DNA of 63,201 nucleotides from an uncultured Ruminococcus sp. (GTDB lineage: Bacteria; Bacillota; Clostridia; Oscillospirales; Acutalibacteraceae). The notes under the pieces were generated by a model. The model ran no database searches and had not been told where the DNA came from. It saw nothing but the letters and a program-made list of their open reading frames with translations. Shown in pieces: positions 33,454 through 42,173 of the stretch. Position 1 is the first letter of the stretch. Every line of letters begins with the position of its first letter. The translations under genes were made by a program, and so were the position numbers. The DNA lies in assembly GCA_905233755.1 (NCBI GenBank), contig CAJODM010000005.1:1-63201 (forward strand). The letters run 5' to 3'.

Positions 33454-34464
33454 ATGTCACAGGAAACCCAGAGACAAAAGCAAAAGAAGATCACCTCGAT
33501 CGGCGGCTCTGCGCTGATCGAGGGCATCATGATGCGCGGCCCCAAGCGCACCACCGTTGCGGTGCGCACGGGCGAGGACAGCATCGTCACCGAGGATATC
33601 TCGGTCAAGACCCTGTCCTCGACCTCCAAATTCTGGAATATCCCCATTATCCGCGGGATCTCCGGCATGATCGACTCGATGCGCCTGTCCTACAAGGCGC
33701 TGTCCGTCTCTGCCGATAAGGCGCTCGAGGCGGGGGTCATCGAGGAGGAGGAGCCGTCACGCTTCGAGAACTGGCTGCAGAAGACGTTCGGCGACAAACT
33801 GATGAACGTCATCATGGTGATCGCGACCGTGCTGGGCGTTGCGCTCGCACTGGGGCTGTTCGTGTTCCTGCCGTCAAAGCTGTACGACTGGACCATCTAT
33901 CCCCTCACCCAGAACCTGCCCGAGGCGACCGCCCGCATCATCAAATCCGCGTTCGAGGGCGTGCTGAAGATCGCGCTGTTCCTCGGCTATATCGTCCTTG
34001 TATCCAAGATGGAGGATATGAAGCGCGTGTTCATGTATCACGGCGCCGAGCACAAGACCATCTTCTGCTATGAGGCGGATGAGGAGCTCACCGTCGAGAA
34101 CGTCCGCAAGCAGATCCGCTTTCATCCCCGCTGCGGCACCTCGTTCCTCGTGGTGACGCTGCTGGTCGGGATCTTTGTGGGGATGTTCATCCCGGTCGCG
34201 CCGTTCGGCGTGACGATCCTTCGGCCCGTGTTCCGGCTGCTGCTGCTGCCGGTGATGGTCGGGCTGGGGTATGAGCTCATCAAGCTGTGCGGACGGTATG
34301 ACAACCGTCTCACCCGCATCCTTGCCACCCCGGGGCTGTGGGCACAGCGCATCACTACCCGCGAGCCCGACGACGATATGATCGAGTGTGCGATCGTCGC
34401 GATGAAGGCCGTCATCCCCGACGACGGCTCGGATATCCTGAATGACTGTTCGTGCGCTGACTGA
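33454..34464 (+). CDS. DUF1385-domain membrane protein (YqhQ-like)
   Basis: A 336-residue protein of the DUF1385 family. The conserved opening is SIGGSALIEGIMMRGPKRT; YHGAEHKTIFCYE and FHPRCGTSFL are further signatures, with His, Glu and Cys residues that could bind a metal. Four or five membrane segments occupy about 125-290. The biochemical function is unknown; Bacillus YqhQ is a homologue. It overlaps prmC by 23 bases, an arrangement seen in many Clostridia, and follows the two-component genes closely. Confidence 0.88.
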   Translation: MSQETQRQKQKKITSIGGSALIEGIMMRGPKRTTVAVRTGEDSIVTEDISVKTLSSTSKFWNIPIIRGISGMIDSMRLSYKALSVSADKALEAGVIEEEEPSRFENWLQKTFGDKLMNVIMVIATVLGVALALGLFVFLPSKLYDWTIYPLTQNLPEATARIIKSAFEGVLKIALFLGYIVLVSKMEDMKRVFMYHGAEHKTIFCYEADEELTVENVRKQIRFHPRCGTSFLVVTLLVGIFVGMFIPVAPFGVTILRPVFRLLLLPVMVGLGYELIKLCGRYDNRLTRILATPGLWAQRITTREPDDDMIECAIVAMKAVIPDDGSDILNDCSCAD

Positions 34465-35290
34465 TGCGCTTGCCCGTCGGCTGAGCGTCGCCGGCGTCCC
34501 CGACGCCGATACGGACGCGCGGCTGATCGTCGAACATGTGCTCGGGGTCGGCAGCCACGCTGAGCTGCTGTGTATCCCCGATGTGCCGCCCGACGCTATG
34601 GGGCGTGCAGAGGAGCTCTGTGCCCGGCGCGAGCGGGGCGAGCCGCTGCAGTACCTGTTCGGCTCATGGAGCTTTATGGGGCGCGAGTATGCCCTCGGAA
34701 AGGGCGTGCTCATCCCGCGCGACGACACCCAGGTGGTCGTCACCGCCGCGTTACAGCAGATAGAGCGGATCGCGCATCCGCGGATCCTCGACCTGTGTGC
34801 GGGATCGGGGATCATCGGGATCACGCTGGGGCTCAGCCGCCCCGACGCCGACGTCACCGCTGTCGAGAAGAGCGGCGACGCGCTCCGTTATCTTTTGCAG
34901 AACGCTGCATCGCTGTGCCCGGATATCACGATCGTACATGACGCTCTCGAGCAGTATGCCGACAGCGTGCAGGATGGCACGATCGACCTTGTCATCGCGA
35001 ACCCGCCGTATATCCCGCGCGGTGAGCTCGACTCGCTCCAGCGCGAGATCGGCTATGAACCGCGCATGGCGCTCGACGGCGGCGAGAGCGGGACCGATCT
35101 GCTGTACGCGATCATCGAGCGCTATACCGCCAAACTGCGCGACGGCGGCGTCATCGCCCTCGAGATCGGCGACGGTCAGGCAGCGGCCGTCGGCGCGATG
35201 CTGACAGCCGCCGGCTATACCGAAATCAGCGAGTATCGGGATATCGGCGGCAACGTGCGCGCCGTAACTGCGCAAAAATTTAGAAAATAA
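34442..35290 (+). CDS. prmC: Peptide chain release factor glutamine methyltransferase
   Basis: A 282-residue SAM-dependent enzyme that methylates the GGQ glutamine of RF1 and RF2. The N-terminal helical domain (1-80) ends in GEPLQYLFGSWSFMG. The methyltransferase domain has ILDLCAGSGIIGITLGL and the catalytic NPPY motif in VIANPPYIPRGEL. The start ATG at 34442 lies inside the end of the DUF1385 gene. prfA, its common neighbour, is not in this window. Confidence 0.93.
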   Translation: MTVRALTDALARRLSVAGVPDADTDARLIVEHVLGVGSHAELLCIPDVPPDAMGRAEELCARRERGEPLQYLFGSWSFMGREYALGKGVLIPRDDTQVVVTAALQQIERIAHPRILDLCAGSGIIGITLGLSRPDADVTAVEKSGDALRYLLQNAASLCPDITIVHDALEQYADSVQDGTIDLVIANPPYIPRGELDSLQREIGYEPRMALDGGESGTDLLYAIIERYTAKLRDGGVIALEIGDGQAAAVGAMLTAAGYTEISEYRDIGGNVRAVTAQKFRK

Positions 35291-35313
35291 TCAAACAAAT
35301 TTTCGAATTTTCT

Positions 35314-35342
35314 TTGAAATTTGTCTTTTTTTATGATATAAT
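35314..35342 (+). promoter_or_regulatory. recA promoter
   Basis: TTGAAA at 35314-35319 and TATAAT at 35337-35342 with a 17-base spacer. A CAAATTT/AAATTTG inverted repeat overlaps its upstream part (about 35295-35322). I do not see a Gram-positive LexA box of the GAAC-N4-GTTC type. Confidence 0.65.
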
Positions 35343-35381
35343 TGAGTTGTCAAAAAACAGAAACTAAAGGAGAGATTCACT

Positions 35382-36500
35382 ATGGCTCTGGACAAGAACA
35401 AGGCGTTGGAGACCGCTCTGTCACAGATCGAGAAGCAGTTCGGCAAGGGCGCCGTCATGAAGCTCGGTCAGAACCCGCATATGAACGTCGGTCATGTGTC
35501 GACCGGATCGCTGTCGCTGGATATCGCACTGGGTATCGGCGGGCTGCCGCGCGGCAGGATCGTCGAGATCTACGGCCCCGAGAGCTCGGGCAAGACCACC
35601 CTGTCGCTGCACTGTATCGCCGAGGGGCAGAAGGACGGCGGCAACGTCGCGTTCATCGACGTAGAGCACGCGCTGGACCCGGTCTATGCCGCTGCGCTGG
35701 GCGTCGACGTCGACAGCTTGTTGGTCTCTCAGCCGGACACCGGCGAGGATGCGCTCGAGATCGCCGAGGCGCTGATCCGCTCCGGCGCGATCGACGTCAT
35801 CGTCATCGACTCGGTCGCCGCTCTCGTGCCGAAGGCCGAGATCGAGGGCGAGATGGGCGACGCGCACGTAGGGCTGCAGGCGCGGCTGATGAGCCAAGCG
35901 CTCCGCAAGCTCGCCGGCGCGATCAACAAGTCCAACTGTGTCGCCATCTTCATCAACCAGCTGCGCGAGAAGGTCGGCATTGTCTACGGCAACCCCGAGG
36001 TCACCCCGGGCGGCAGAGCGCTGAAGTTCTACTCCTCTGTCCGCATCGATATCCGCCGCACCGAGACGCTGAAGGTCAACGGCGAGATGGTCGGCTCGCG
36101 CACCCGCGCGCGCGTCGTGAAGAACAAGATCGCGCCCCCGTTCAAGGAGGCGGAGTTCGATATCATGTACGGCGAGGGCATCAGCCGCGTCGGCGAGATC
36201 GTCGATCTGGGCGTCAAGGCCGACGTCATCCAGAAGAGCGGCGCGTGGTTCAACTACGGCGACGTCCGCCTCGGACAGGGCCGCGACAACGTAAAGCAGC
36301 TCTTAAAGGACAACCCCGAGCTGCGTGAGGAGATCGAGAGAAAGCTGTGGGAGAACGTCGACAAGCTCTCTGCCCGCCCGAAGAAGGGCGCCAAGGTCGC
36401 TAAGGTCACGCCTGTTCCTGCTCCCGCTCCCGCGCCCACGCCTGCTCCCGCATCCCCCACAAAGAAATCTGACAGCATCGACATCCTTGTCGAAGACTGA
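35382..36500 (+). CDS. recA: Recombinase RecA
   Basis: A 372-residue strand-exchange protein central to recombination and the SOS response. [13 protein letters not shown] opens the core, Walker A is [14 protein letters not shown], and [19 protein letters not shown] (Walker B/L1) and [23 protein letters not shown] (L2 region) follow. The core ends at about residue 325; a basic and then Ala/Pro-rich tail (alternating P-A between about 345 and 360) leads to an acidic end. It shares an overlapping TGATG with recX. Confidence 0.98.
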   Translation: MALDKNKALETALSQIEKQFGKGAVMKLGQNPHMNVGHVSTGSLSLDIALGIGGLPRGRIVEIYGPESSGKTTLSLHCIAEGQKDGGNVAFIDVEHALDPVYAAALGVDVDSLLVSQPDTGEDALEIAEALIRSGAIDVIVIDSVAALVPKAEIEGEMGDAHVGLQARLMSQALRKLAGAINKSNCVAIFINQLREKVGIVYGNPEVTPGGRALKFYSSVRIDIRRTETLKVNGEMVGSRTRARVVKNKIAPPFKEAEFDIMYGEGISRVGEIVDLGVKADVIQKSGAWFNYGDVRLGQGRDNVKQLLKDNPELREEIERKLWENVDKLSARPKKGAKVAKVTPVPAPAPAPTPAPASPTKKSDSIDILVED

Positions 36501-37114
36501 TGCTCATCACAGCCGTAGAGCCGAAGAAGAAGGGGCTGTCCGCCCTCTATCTCGATGGCGAATACGCGATGAAGCTCGATACCGAAACGCTGCTTGCCCA
36601 CCGGTTCGACGTCGGACGCGAGATCGACGACGAGACGCTGCACCGGTGCGTCATAGCATCGGACACAAAGCGGTGCAAGGACAAGGCGATGTGGCTCGTC
36701 TCCTTCTGCGATCACAGCCGGCGCGAGCTGTACGACAAGCTGCGGCGCGACTATGACGAGAGCGTATGCGAGCAGACGGTCGCGCGCCTTCAGGAGCTCG
36801 GGCTGATCGACGACCGCCGGTATGCCGAGCGGTATGCCGCCGATCTCGTTCATCTGCGGCATCTGTCGGTGCGCGGCGTGCGCGAGAAGCTGTATCACAA
36901 GGGCATCGACCGCGACCTGATCGACGAGGTAACGGATACGCTCGACATCGACGAATCGGCTCAACTGAGAGCTGTTATAGAGAAAAAGTACGCACGCTCC
37001 CTCTCGGATGAGAAGGGCGTGCGCCGAACTGTCGCCGCGCTGACCCGAATGGGATTTGGCTATGCCGATATCCGCGCGGCGCTCAGGGACTATACCGATA
37101 CCGAGGAGTACTAG
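36500..37114 (+). CDS. recX: RecA regulator RecX
   Basis: A 204-residue helical-repeat protein. The R-R-E-L-x-x-K-L-x-R-x-x pattern (SRRELYDKLRRDYDE, then SVRGVREKLYHKGID) and LQELGLIDDRRYAERYA are typical of RecX. RecX binds RecA filaments and limits their activity. It starts on the last base of the recA stop codon, so the two are translated together. Confidence 0.93.
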   Translation: MLITAVEPKKKGLSALYLDGEYAMKLDTETLLAHRFDVGREIDDETLHRCVIASDTKRCKDKAMWLVSFCDHSRRELYDKLRRDYDESVCEQTVARLQELGLIDDRRYAERYAADLVHLRHLSVRGVREKLYHKGIDRDLIDEVTDTLDIDESAQLRAVIEKKYARSLSDEKGVRRTVAALTRMGFGYADIRAALRDYTDTEEY

Positions 37115-38440
37115 ATGGCTACCGTAGGGTTCGTTTCCCTCGGCTGCGCGAAGAACCGCGTCGACGCCGAGATGATGATGTACAAACTCAGAGAAGCCGG
37201 TCACCGGCTGATAGAAGATGCGGCGATGGCTGACGTCGCCGTTATCAACACCTGCGGGTTTATCGAGAGCGCCAAGCAGGAGAGCATCAACGAGATCCTC
37301 GAGCTTGCACAGCTCAAGAAAGAAGGCCGCATCAAGGCGATCGTCGTGACCGGATGCCTAGCCGAGCGATACCGCGAGGAGATCCGTCGGGAGATCGGCG
37401 AGGTCGACGCCGTCATCGGCATCGGCAAGAACGCCGACATCGCCGAGGCGGTCGACGCCGCGCTCGCGGGGCGACCGTATGAGGCGTTCCCCGATAAGCT
37501 CTCGCTCCCGCTCGACGGCGGCAGGGTGCAGAGCACCGAGCAGCACTGGGCGTATCTCAGGATCGCCGACGGATGCGACAACTGCTGTACCTACTGTGCC
37601 ATCCCGCTGATTCGCGGGCGGTTCCGCTCGCGCAGGATGGAGAATATCATCGAGGAGGCCGAGCGCCTTGCTCACAACGGCGTCAAAGAGCTCAACGTCA
37701 TCGCCCAGGACACCACCCGCTACGGCGAGGATCTCTACGGCGAGCTGAAGCTCCCACAGCTGCTGCGGCGGCTGTGCCGGATCGACGGTATCCGGTGGAT
37801 ACGGGTGCTGTACTGCTATCCCGACCGGCTGACGGATGAGCTGCTCGACACCATCCGAGAAGAAGAGAAGATCGTCAACTACATTGACCTGCCGCTGCAG
37901 CACTGTGACGGCCGGATACTGGGATTGATGAACCGCCGCGGGAACAAGGAGCGGCTGCTCTCTCTGCTGTCGCATATCCGCGAGCGCATCCCGGGCGTCG
38001 TGCTGCGCTCCACGCTCATCGCCGGGTTCCCCACCGAGGGGGACGAGGAGTTCGAGCAGCTGTCCGACTTTGTCAGACAGGCGGGGTTCGAACGGCTCGG
38101 GTGCTTTGCCTACTCGCAGGAGGAGAACACCCCCGCCGCGCTGATGGACGGCCAGGTGGACGAGGAGCTCAAGGAGCACCGCGCCGCGCTCATCAACGAG
38201 CAGGCAGCGATCCGCATGAACGCCTTCTGTGAGGAGATGATCGGGCAGGTCGTCGAGGTGCTGGTAGACGGGTTTGACCGATATGCCGAGTGCTGTTACG
38301 GGCGGTCGCGGTTCGACGCGCCCGAGGTCGATCCGTGCGTCTTCTTCACCGCCGAGCGAAGGCCGCGCCCCGGCGAGATCGTGCGGGTGAAGATCACCGA
38401 CCATATCGACTGTGACCTGACAGGAGAGATGCTATGCTGA
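37115..38440 (+). CDS. rimO: Ribosomal protein S12 methylthiotransferase
   Basis: A 441-residue radical-SAM enzyme that adds a methylthio group to Asp of protein S12. The N-terminal MTTase domain begins VGFVSLGCAKNRVDAEMM with its three cluster cysteines (SLGC, INTCGF, VTGC). The radical-SAM cluster motif is ADGCDNCCTYCAIPLIRGRF. A TRAM domain closes the protein (about 375-441). It begins immediately after the recX stop. Confidence 0.95.
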   Translation: MATVGFVSLGCAKNRVDAEMMMYKLREAGHRLIEDAAMADVAVINTCGFIESAKQESINEILELAQLKKEGRIKAIVVTGCLAERYREEIRREIGEVDAVIGIGKNADIAEAVDAALAGRPYEAFPDKLSLPLDGGRVQSTEQHWAYLRIADGCDNCCTYCAIPLIRGRFRSRRMENIIEEAERLAHNGVKELNVIAQDTTRYGEDLYGELKLPQLLRRLCRIDGIRWIRVLYCYPDRLTDELLDTIREEEKIVNYIDLPLQHCDGRILGLMNRRGNKERLLSLLSHIRERIPGVVLRSTLIAGFPTEGDEEFEQLSDFVRQAGFERLGCFAYSQEENTPAALMDGQVDEELKEHRAALINEQAAIRMNAFCEEMIGQVVEVLVDGFDRYAECCYGRSRFDAPEVDPCVFFTAERRPRPGEIVRVKITDHIDCDLTGEMLC

Positions 38441-39024
38441 AGAAAATGAACCTGCCCAACAAGCTGACGCTGCTGCGCATCGTGATGGTGCCGTTCATCG
38501 TCGCGGTGATGCTTATCGAGTTCCCGCTGCACTACCTTATAGCAGGGGTGCTGTTCGGGCTGGCATCGCTGACCGATATGCTCGACGGCAGGATCGCCCG
38601 ACGGGACAACCTCGTCACCGACTTCGGCAGGTTTGCCGACCCGCTGGCGGACAAGATCCTCGTCATCTCGATGATGATCTGCTTTGTCAGCAGCGGATGG
38701 ATCGGGCCGATACCGGTGATCATCGTGCTGTTCCGCGAGTTTGCCATCACCTCGCTGCGGCTGGTCGCCGCCTCAAAGGGAACGGTCATCGCCGCCAACA
38801 AATGGGGCAAGCTCAAGACCGTGCTGCAGATCGACGCGCTGGTGATCCTGTTCATCTTTCTGTCGATCCTCGGCGTGATGGAGCTCTCCCACTCGGACAC
38901 CGCCGCGCTGACGCGGGTGTTCCACCTGATCACCGACGGGATGATGTGGATCGTCGCGGCGGTCACCATCGTCTCGGGCGTCATCTATGTCCGCGACAAC
39001 CGGAGCGTCATCGCGGATATGTGA
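38434..39024 (+). CDS. pgsA: CDP-diacylglycerol-glycerol-3-phosphate 3-phosphatidyltransferase
   Basis: A 196-residue membrane enzyme making phosphatidylglycerol phosphate. The CDP-alcohol phosphotransferase signature D-x2-D-G-x2-A-R-x8-G-x3-D-x3-D is complete in TDMLDGRIARRDNLVTDFGR followed by FADPLAD. Five to six membrane segments are visible. It overlaps rimO by seven bases and is the last gene of the recA-recX-rimO-pgsA run. Confidence 0.95.
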   Translation: MLKKMNLPNKLTLLRIVMVPFIVAVMLIEFPLHYLIAGVLFGLASLTDMLDGRIARRDNLVTDFGRFADPLADKILVISMMICFVSSGWIGPIPVIIVLFREFAITSLRLVAASKGTVIAANKWGKLKTVLQIDALVILFIFLSILGVMELSHSDTAALTRVFHLITDGMMWIVAAVTIVSGVIYVRDNRSVIADM

Positions 39025-39044
39025 GCACACGGCAAAATTGACTG

Positions 39045-39073
39045 TTGCAAAAGGCAACAACATCGTATATAAT
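39045..39073 (+). promoter_or_regulatory. Promoter of the cysE-cysS T-box transcript
   Basis: TTGCAA at 39045-39050 and TATAAT at 39068-39073 with a 17-base spacer, 21 bases after pgsA. Confidence 0.75.
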
Positions 39074-39081
39074 AATAGAGA

Positions 39082-39308
39082 TAACTAAAAGCTAGGATCG
39101 GGAGAAGTACGTGACAGACACCTCACAGAGAGGGCGGCGCCGGGTGAAAGCCGCCTGTGGCAGCGTCACCGAAATGCACCCGTGAGCCCGCGGTAGGAAA
39201 TGACCGCGCGTCGCTCCGCGTTAAGGAGGCAGAGGGCTGTGTCGCAGACACGGCCGAAACCGGGTGGAACCACGGCGATGTCGTCCCTGACGGATGACGT
39301 CGCTTTTT
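39082..39308 (+). promoter_or_regulatory. Cysteine T-box leader
   Basis: Stem I contains the AGTA element (GAGAAGTACGTGA near 39102-39114) and, on its 3' side, GAAATGCACC at about 39171-39180, where TGC (Cys) fits the specifier codon. The T-box sequence GGGTGGAACCACGG lies at 39262-39275. It is followed by a terminator of twelve pairs (GCGATGTCGTCC 39275-39286 against GGATGACGTCGC 39292-39303) and five Ts. Uncharged tRNA-Cys would pair with the UGGA bulge and allow read-through into cysE-cysS. Confidence 0.92.
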
Positions 39309-39343
39309 CTCTTTACTATGCAGGTCAAAGAAGGTGGATGCGT

Positions 39344-39982
39344 ATGTTCAAAACATGGCGCGCGGATCTCAACGCCGCGCTGGAGCGCGATCCCGCAGCG
39401 CGCAACGCGCTGGAGGTGTTCTTCCTCTACTCGGGATACAAGGCGGTGCGCAAGTATCGCCGCGCCAACTGGTTCTATCGCCATCATATGAAGTTCATCG
39501 CGCGGTACCTCAGCCAGCGCGCCCGTCACCGTACCGGCGTCGAGATCCATCCCGGCGCCACCATCGGCAAGGGACTGGCGATTGACCACGGGATGGGCGT
39601 CGTCATCGGCGAGACCACCATCATCGGCGACAACTGCCTGATTTACCAGAACGCGACCCTCGGCGGCACCGGCAAGGAGAGCGGAAAGCGCCATCCAACC
39701 CTCGGCAACAACGTCATGGTCGGCGCGGGCGCGAAGGTGCTCGGACCGTTCAAGGTCGGCGATAACTCGCGCATTGCCGCCGGCGCGGTGGTGCTGTCCG
39801 AGATCCCGCCCAACTCCACCGCCGTGGGTGTTCCCGCCCGCGTGGTGCGCGTCAACGGGATCCGGCCCGACCTGCTCGATCAGATCCACTACTCCGATCC
39901 GGTAGCGCAGGAGCTGTGCCGTATGCACGCCGAGATCGCAGAGCTGAGAAAGGAAGTCGAAAAGAAACATGATTCTCTATAA
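39344..39982 (+). CDS. cysE: Serine O-acetyltransferase
   Basis: A 212-residue enzyme that acetylates serine with acetyl-CoA for cysteine synthesis. The left-handed beta-helix hexapeptide repeats are clear (IHPGATIGKGLAIDHGMGVV, IGETTIIGDNCLIYQNATLG and VGAGAKVLGPFKVGDN), with the catalytic His in DHGMG. The ATG at 39344, with GAAGGTGG six bases upstream, gives the usual N-terminus MFKTWRADL; an ATG at 39338 is too close to that site. It overlaps cysS by 14 bases and lies under the cysteine T-box. Confidence 0.95.
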   Translation: MFKTWRADLNAALERDPAARNALEVFFLYSGYKAVRKYRRANWFYRHHMKFIARYLSQRARHRTGVEIHPGATIGKGLAIDHGMGVVIGETTIIGDNCLIYQNATLGGTGKESGKRHPTLGNNVMVGAGAKVLGPFKVGDNSRIAAGAVVLSEIPPNSTAVGVPARVVRVNGIRPDLLDQIHYSDPVAQELCRMHAEIAELRKEVEKKHDSL

Positions 39983-41363
39983 TACCCTGACCGGCGACAA
40001 GCAGGAGTTCGTCCCCTATGAGGGCAACCGGGTGCGGATGTACACCTGCGGCCCGACCGTCTACCACTATGCCCATATCGGCAACCTGCGCACCTATATC
40101 ATGGAGGACGTGCTCGAGAAGTACCTGCGCTATGCGGGATACGACGTGACGCGCGTCATGAACATCACCGACGTGGGGCACCTATCGTCCGACGCCGACA
40201 CCGGCGAGGACAAGATGCTCTCGGGCGCGAAGCGCGAGCATAAGAGCGTCATGGATATCGCGCGGTTCTATACCGACGCGTTCTTCTCTGACTGTGAGAA
40301 GCTCAACATCAAGACCCCCGATATCGTGGACCCGGCGACCAACTGCATCCAAGAGTTCATCACGATGGTACAGACCCTCATCGATAAGGGATATGCCTAT
40401 CTGTCCGGCGGCAACGTCTACTTCGACACCTCCAAGCTCGACAACTACTATGTGTTCGGGAATATGCGCGAGGACGAGCTGCAGGTCGGCGTGCGCGAGG
40501 ACGTCACCGAGGACACGAGCAAGCGCAACAAGACCGACTTTGTGCTCTGGTTCACCAAGTCGAAGTTCGACGATCAGGAGCTGAAATGGGAGTCCCCGTG
40601 GGGACTCGGGTACCCGGGATGGCACATCGAATGCTCGTCCATCTCGATCAAGCACCTCGGCGAGCACCTCGATATCCACTGCGGCGGGATCGACAACGCG
40701 TTCCCTCATCATACCAACGAGATCGCCCAGTCCGAGGCGTACCTCGGGCACAAGTGGTGCGGCTACTGGTTCCATGTGCTCCACCTGCTCGACCGCCGCG
40801 GCAAGATGAGCAAGAGCAAGGGTGGATTCCTCACCGTATCGCTGCTTGAAGAGAAGGGGTATGACCCCCTCGCCTACCGGCTGTTCTGCCTGCAGAGCCA
40901 CTACAGAAAGCCGCTGACGTTCAGCTTTGAGAACCTCGACAACGCCCAGCAGACGTATGAGAAGCTGCGCCGGCGCGTCGCTTTGCTGTCCGAGGACGGC
41001 GACCCCGATATGGCGTCGGCACAGCCGTATCTCGACCGCTTCAAGGAGGCGCTCGACAACGACCTGAACACCTCGATGGGCGTGACAGCCCTGTATGATG
41101 TGCTCAAGGCGCCGCTGACGGACGCCACCAAGCGGGCGGTCGTCGCCGCGTTTGACAGCGTGCTGTCGCTCGATCTGCTGCGGCCGGTCGAGGAGGATGC
41201 CCCTTCGGTCGACGTCGACAGGATCGAGGCGCTGATCGCCGAGCGCACCCGCGCGCGCGCTGACCGCGATTGGGCGACCGCCGACCGCATCCGCGACGAG
41301 CTTATGGCGATGGGCGTCGTCATCAAGGACAGCAAGGACGGCGTCAGCTGGGAGCTCAGATGA
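39969..41363 (+). CDS. cysS: Cysteinyl-tRNA synthetase
   Basis: A 464-residue class I aminoacyl-tRNA synthetase. The HIGH-type motif is VYHYAHIGNLRTY; KMSKSKGGF is the KMSKS motif. The zinc ligands are Cys in YTCGPTVY, Cys in WHIECSSIS, and the His/Glu of FPHHTNEIAQSEA. The helical anticodon-binding domain is at the C-terminus. Its cotranscription with cysE under a cysteine-specific T-box ties cysteine synthesis to tRNA charging. Confidence 0.96.
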   Translation: MILYNTLTGDKQEFVPYEGNRVRMYTCGPTVYHYAHIGNLRTYIMEDVLEKYLRYAGYDVTRVMNITDVGHLSSDADTGEDKMLSGAKREHKSVMDIARFYTDAFFSDCEKLNIKTPDIVDPATNCIQEFITMVQTLIDKGYAYLSGGNVYFDTSKLDNYYVFGNMREDELQVGVREDVTEDTSKRNKTDFVLWFTKSKFDDQELKWESPWGLGYPGWHIECSSISIKHLGEHLDIHCGGIDNAFPHHTNEIAQSEAYLGHKWCGYWFHVLHLLDRRGKMSKSKGGFLTVSLLEEKGYDPLAYRLFCLQSHYRKPLTFSFENLDNAQQTYEKLRRRVALLSEDGDPDMASAQPYLDRFKEALDNDLNTSMGVTALYDVLKAPLTDATKRAVVAAFDSVLSLDLLRPVEEDAPSVDVDRIEALIAERTRARADRDWATADRIRDELMAMGVVIKDSKDGVSWELR

Positions 41364-41392
41364 CCCTCAAGTTACAAAATCTGCCGAAACGG

Positions 41393-41421
41393 TTGTCATG
41401 ACCGCTCGGCTATGGTATAAT
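41393..41421 (+). promoter_or_regulatory. Promoter of the DUF805 gene
   Basis: TTGTCA at 41393-41398 and TATAAT at 41416-41421 with a 17-base spacer, and AAGGAGG just before the ATG at 41461. Confidence 0.75.
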
Positions 41422-41460
41422 ATGACCATCAGATAAGGAATACTTAAGGAGGTTTTCTAC

Positions 41461-42111
41461 ATGATTTGTCCACAATGCGGCACACAGCTCAGGGATGACG
41501 CTGCGTACTGTACCGCCTGCGGCGCAAAGCAGGCACCGCCCACCCAACAGCCCCCGCAGGGCTACCAGCAGCCGAATTCGAACACCTACTCAGATCAGGC
41601 GTACTTCCGTGGCGGCGCGCCGTCGGACGGCAAGGTCGAGTTCGGACAGGCGATCAAGCTGTTCTTCATCAACTATGCCAAGTTCTCGGGCCGCGCATCG
41701 CGCAGCGAGTTCTGGTGGGCGTTCCTGTTCACCTCTCTCGTCGGGTTGGCTACCGGATTCATCCCGGTGCTCGGATGGCTCGTTTCGATCGGGTTCCTCG
41801 TTCCGAACCTTGCGATCGCCGTCAGACGGCTTCACGATACCGGCAAGGACTGGTACTGGCTGTTCATGGGGCTGATCCCGTTTGCAGGCCCGATCATCCT
41901 GATCGTCTACTTCGCTAAGGAGAGCGTCGGCGATAACCAGTGGGGCCCCGGCATCCCCGGATACGGTATCCCCCAGAGCAATCCCTATGTCGCCCAGCAG
42001 TATGCAGCCCCGCAGCAGCCACAGCAGACCTATCAGGCACCGCAGGAATCCACTCCTGTCGACCAGGCGCCGCAGGAACCTCCGACAGATAACGGTCAGA
42101 GCGATCAATAA
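41461..42111 (+). CDS. DUF805 membrane protein with N-terminal zinc ribbon
   Basis: A 216-residue protein with three parts. Residues 1-22 are a zinc ribbon (MICPQCGTQLRDDAAYCTAC). A Pro/Gln-rich linker reaches about 45. Residues 60-160 are a DUF805 domain with three or four membrane segments (FSGRASRSEFWWAFLF and RRLHDTGKDWYWLF are its hallmarks). A second Gln/Pro-rich tail closes the protein. Function unknown; the zinc-ribbon plus membrane layout is common in Clostridia. Confidence 0.85.
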   Translation: MICPQCGTQLRDDAAYCTACGAKQAPPTQQPPQGYQQPNSNTYSDQAYFRGGAPSDGKVEFGQAIKLFFINYAKFSGRASRSEFWWAFLFTSLVGLATGFIPVLGWLVSIGFLVPNLAIAVRRLHDTGKDWYWLFMGLIPFAGPIILIVYFAKESVGDNQWGPGIPGYGIPQSNPYVAQQYAAPQQPQQTYQAPQESTPVDQAPQEPPTDNGQSDQ

Positions 42112-42128
42112 CCAAATGATAGCCGATA

Positions 42129-42159
42129 AACAACGCCGTGCATGCAGCACGGCGTTGTT
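42129..42159. terminator. Bidirectional terminator between DUF805 gene and gpmI
   Basis: AACAACGCCGTGC (42129-42141) pairs perfectly with GCACGGCGTTGTT (42147-42159). It separates two converging genes and probably serves both. Confidence 0.75.
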
Positions 42160-42173
42160 GTGTTTTGATAAGT

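Noticed and set aside
35291-35342. LexA/SOS box before recA
   Set aside because: The inverted repeat CAAATTT/AAATTTG there does not match the GAAC-N4-GTTC pattern; no SOS box is claimed.
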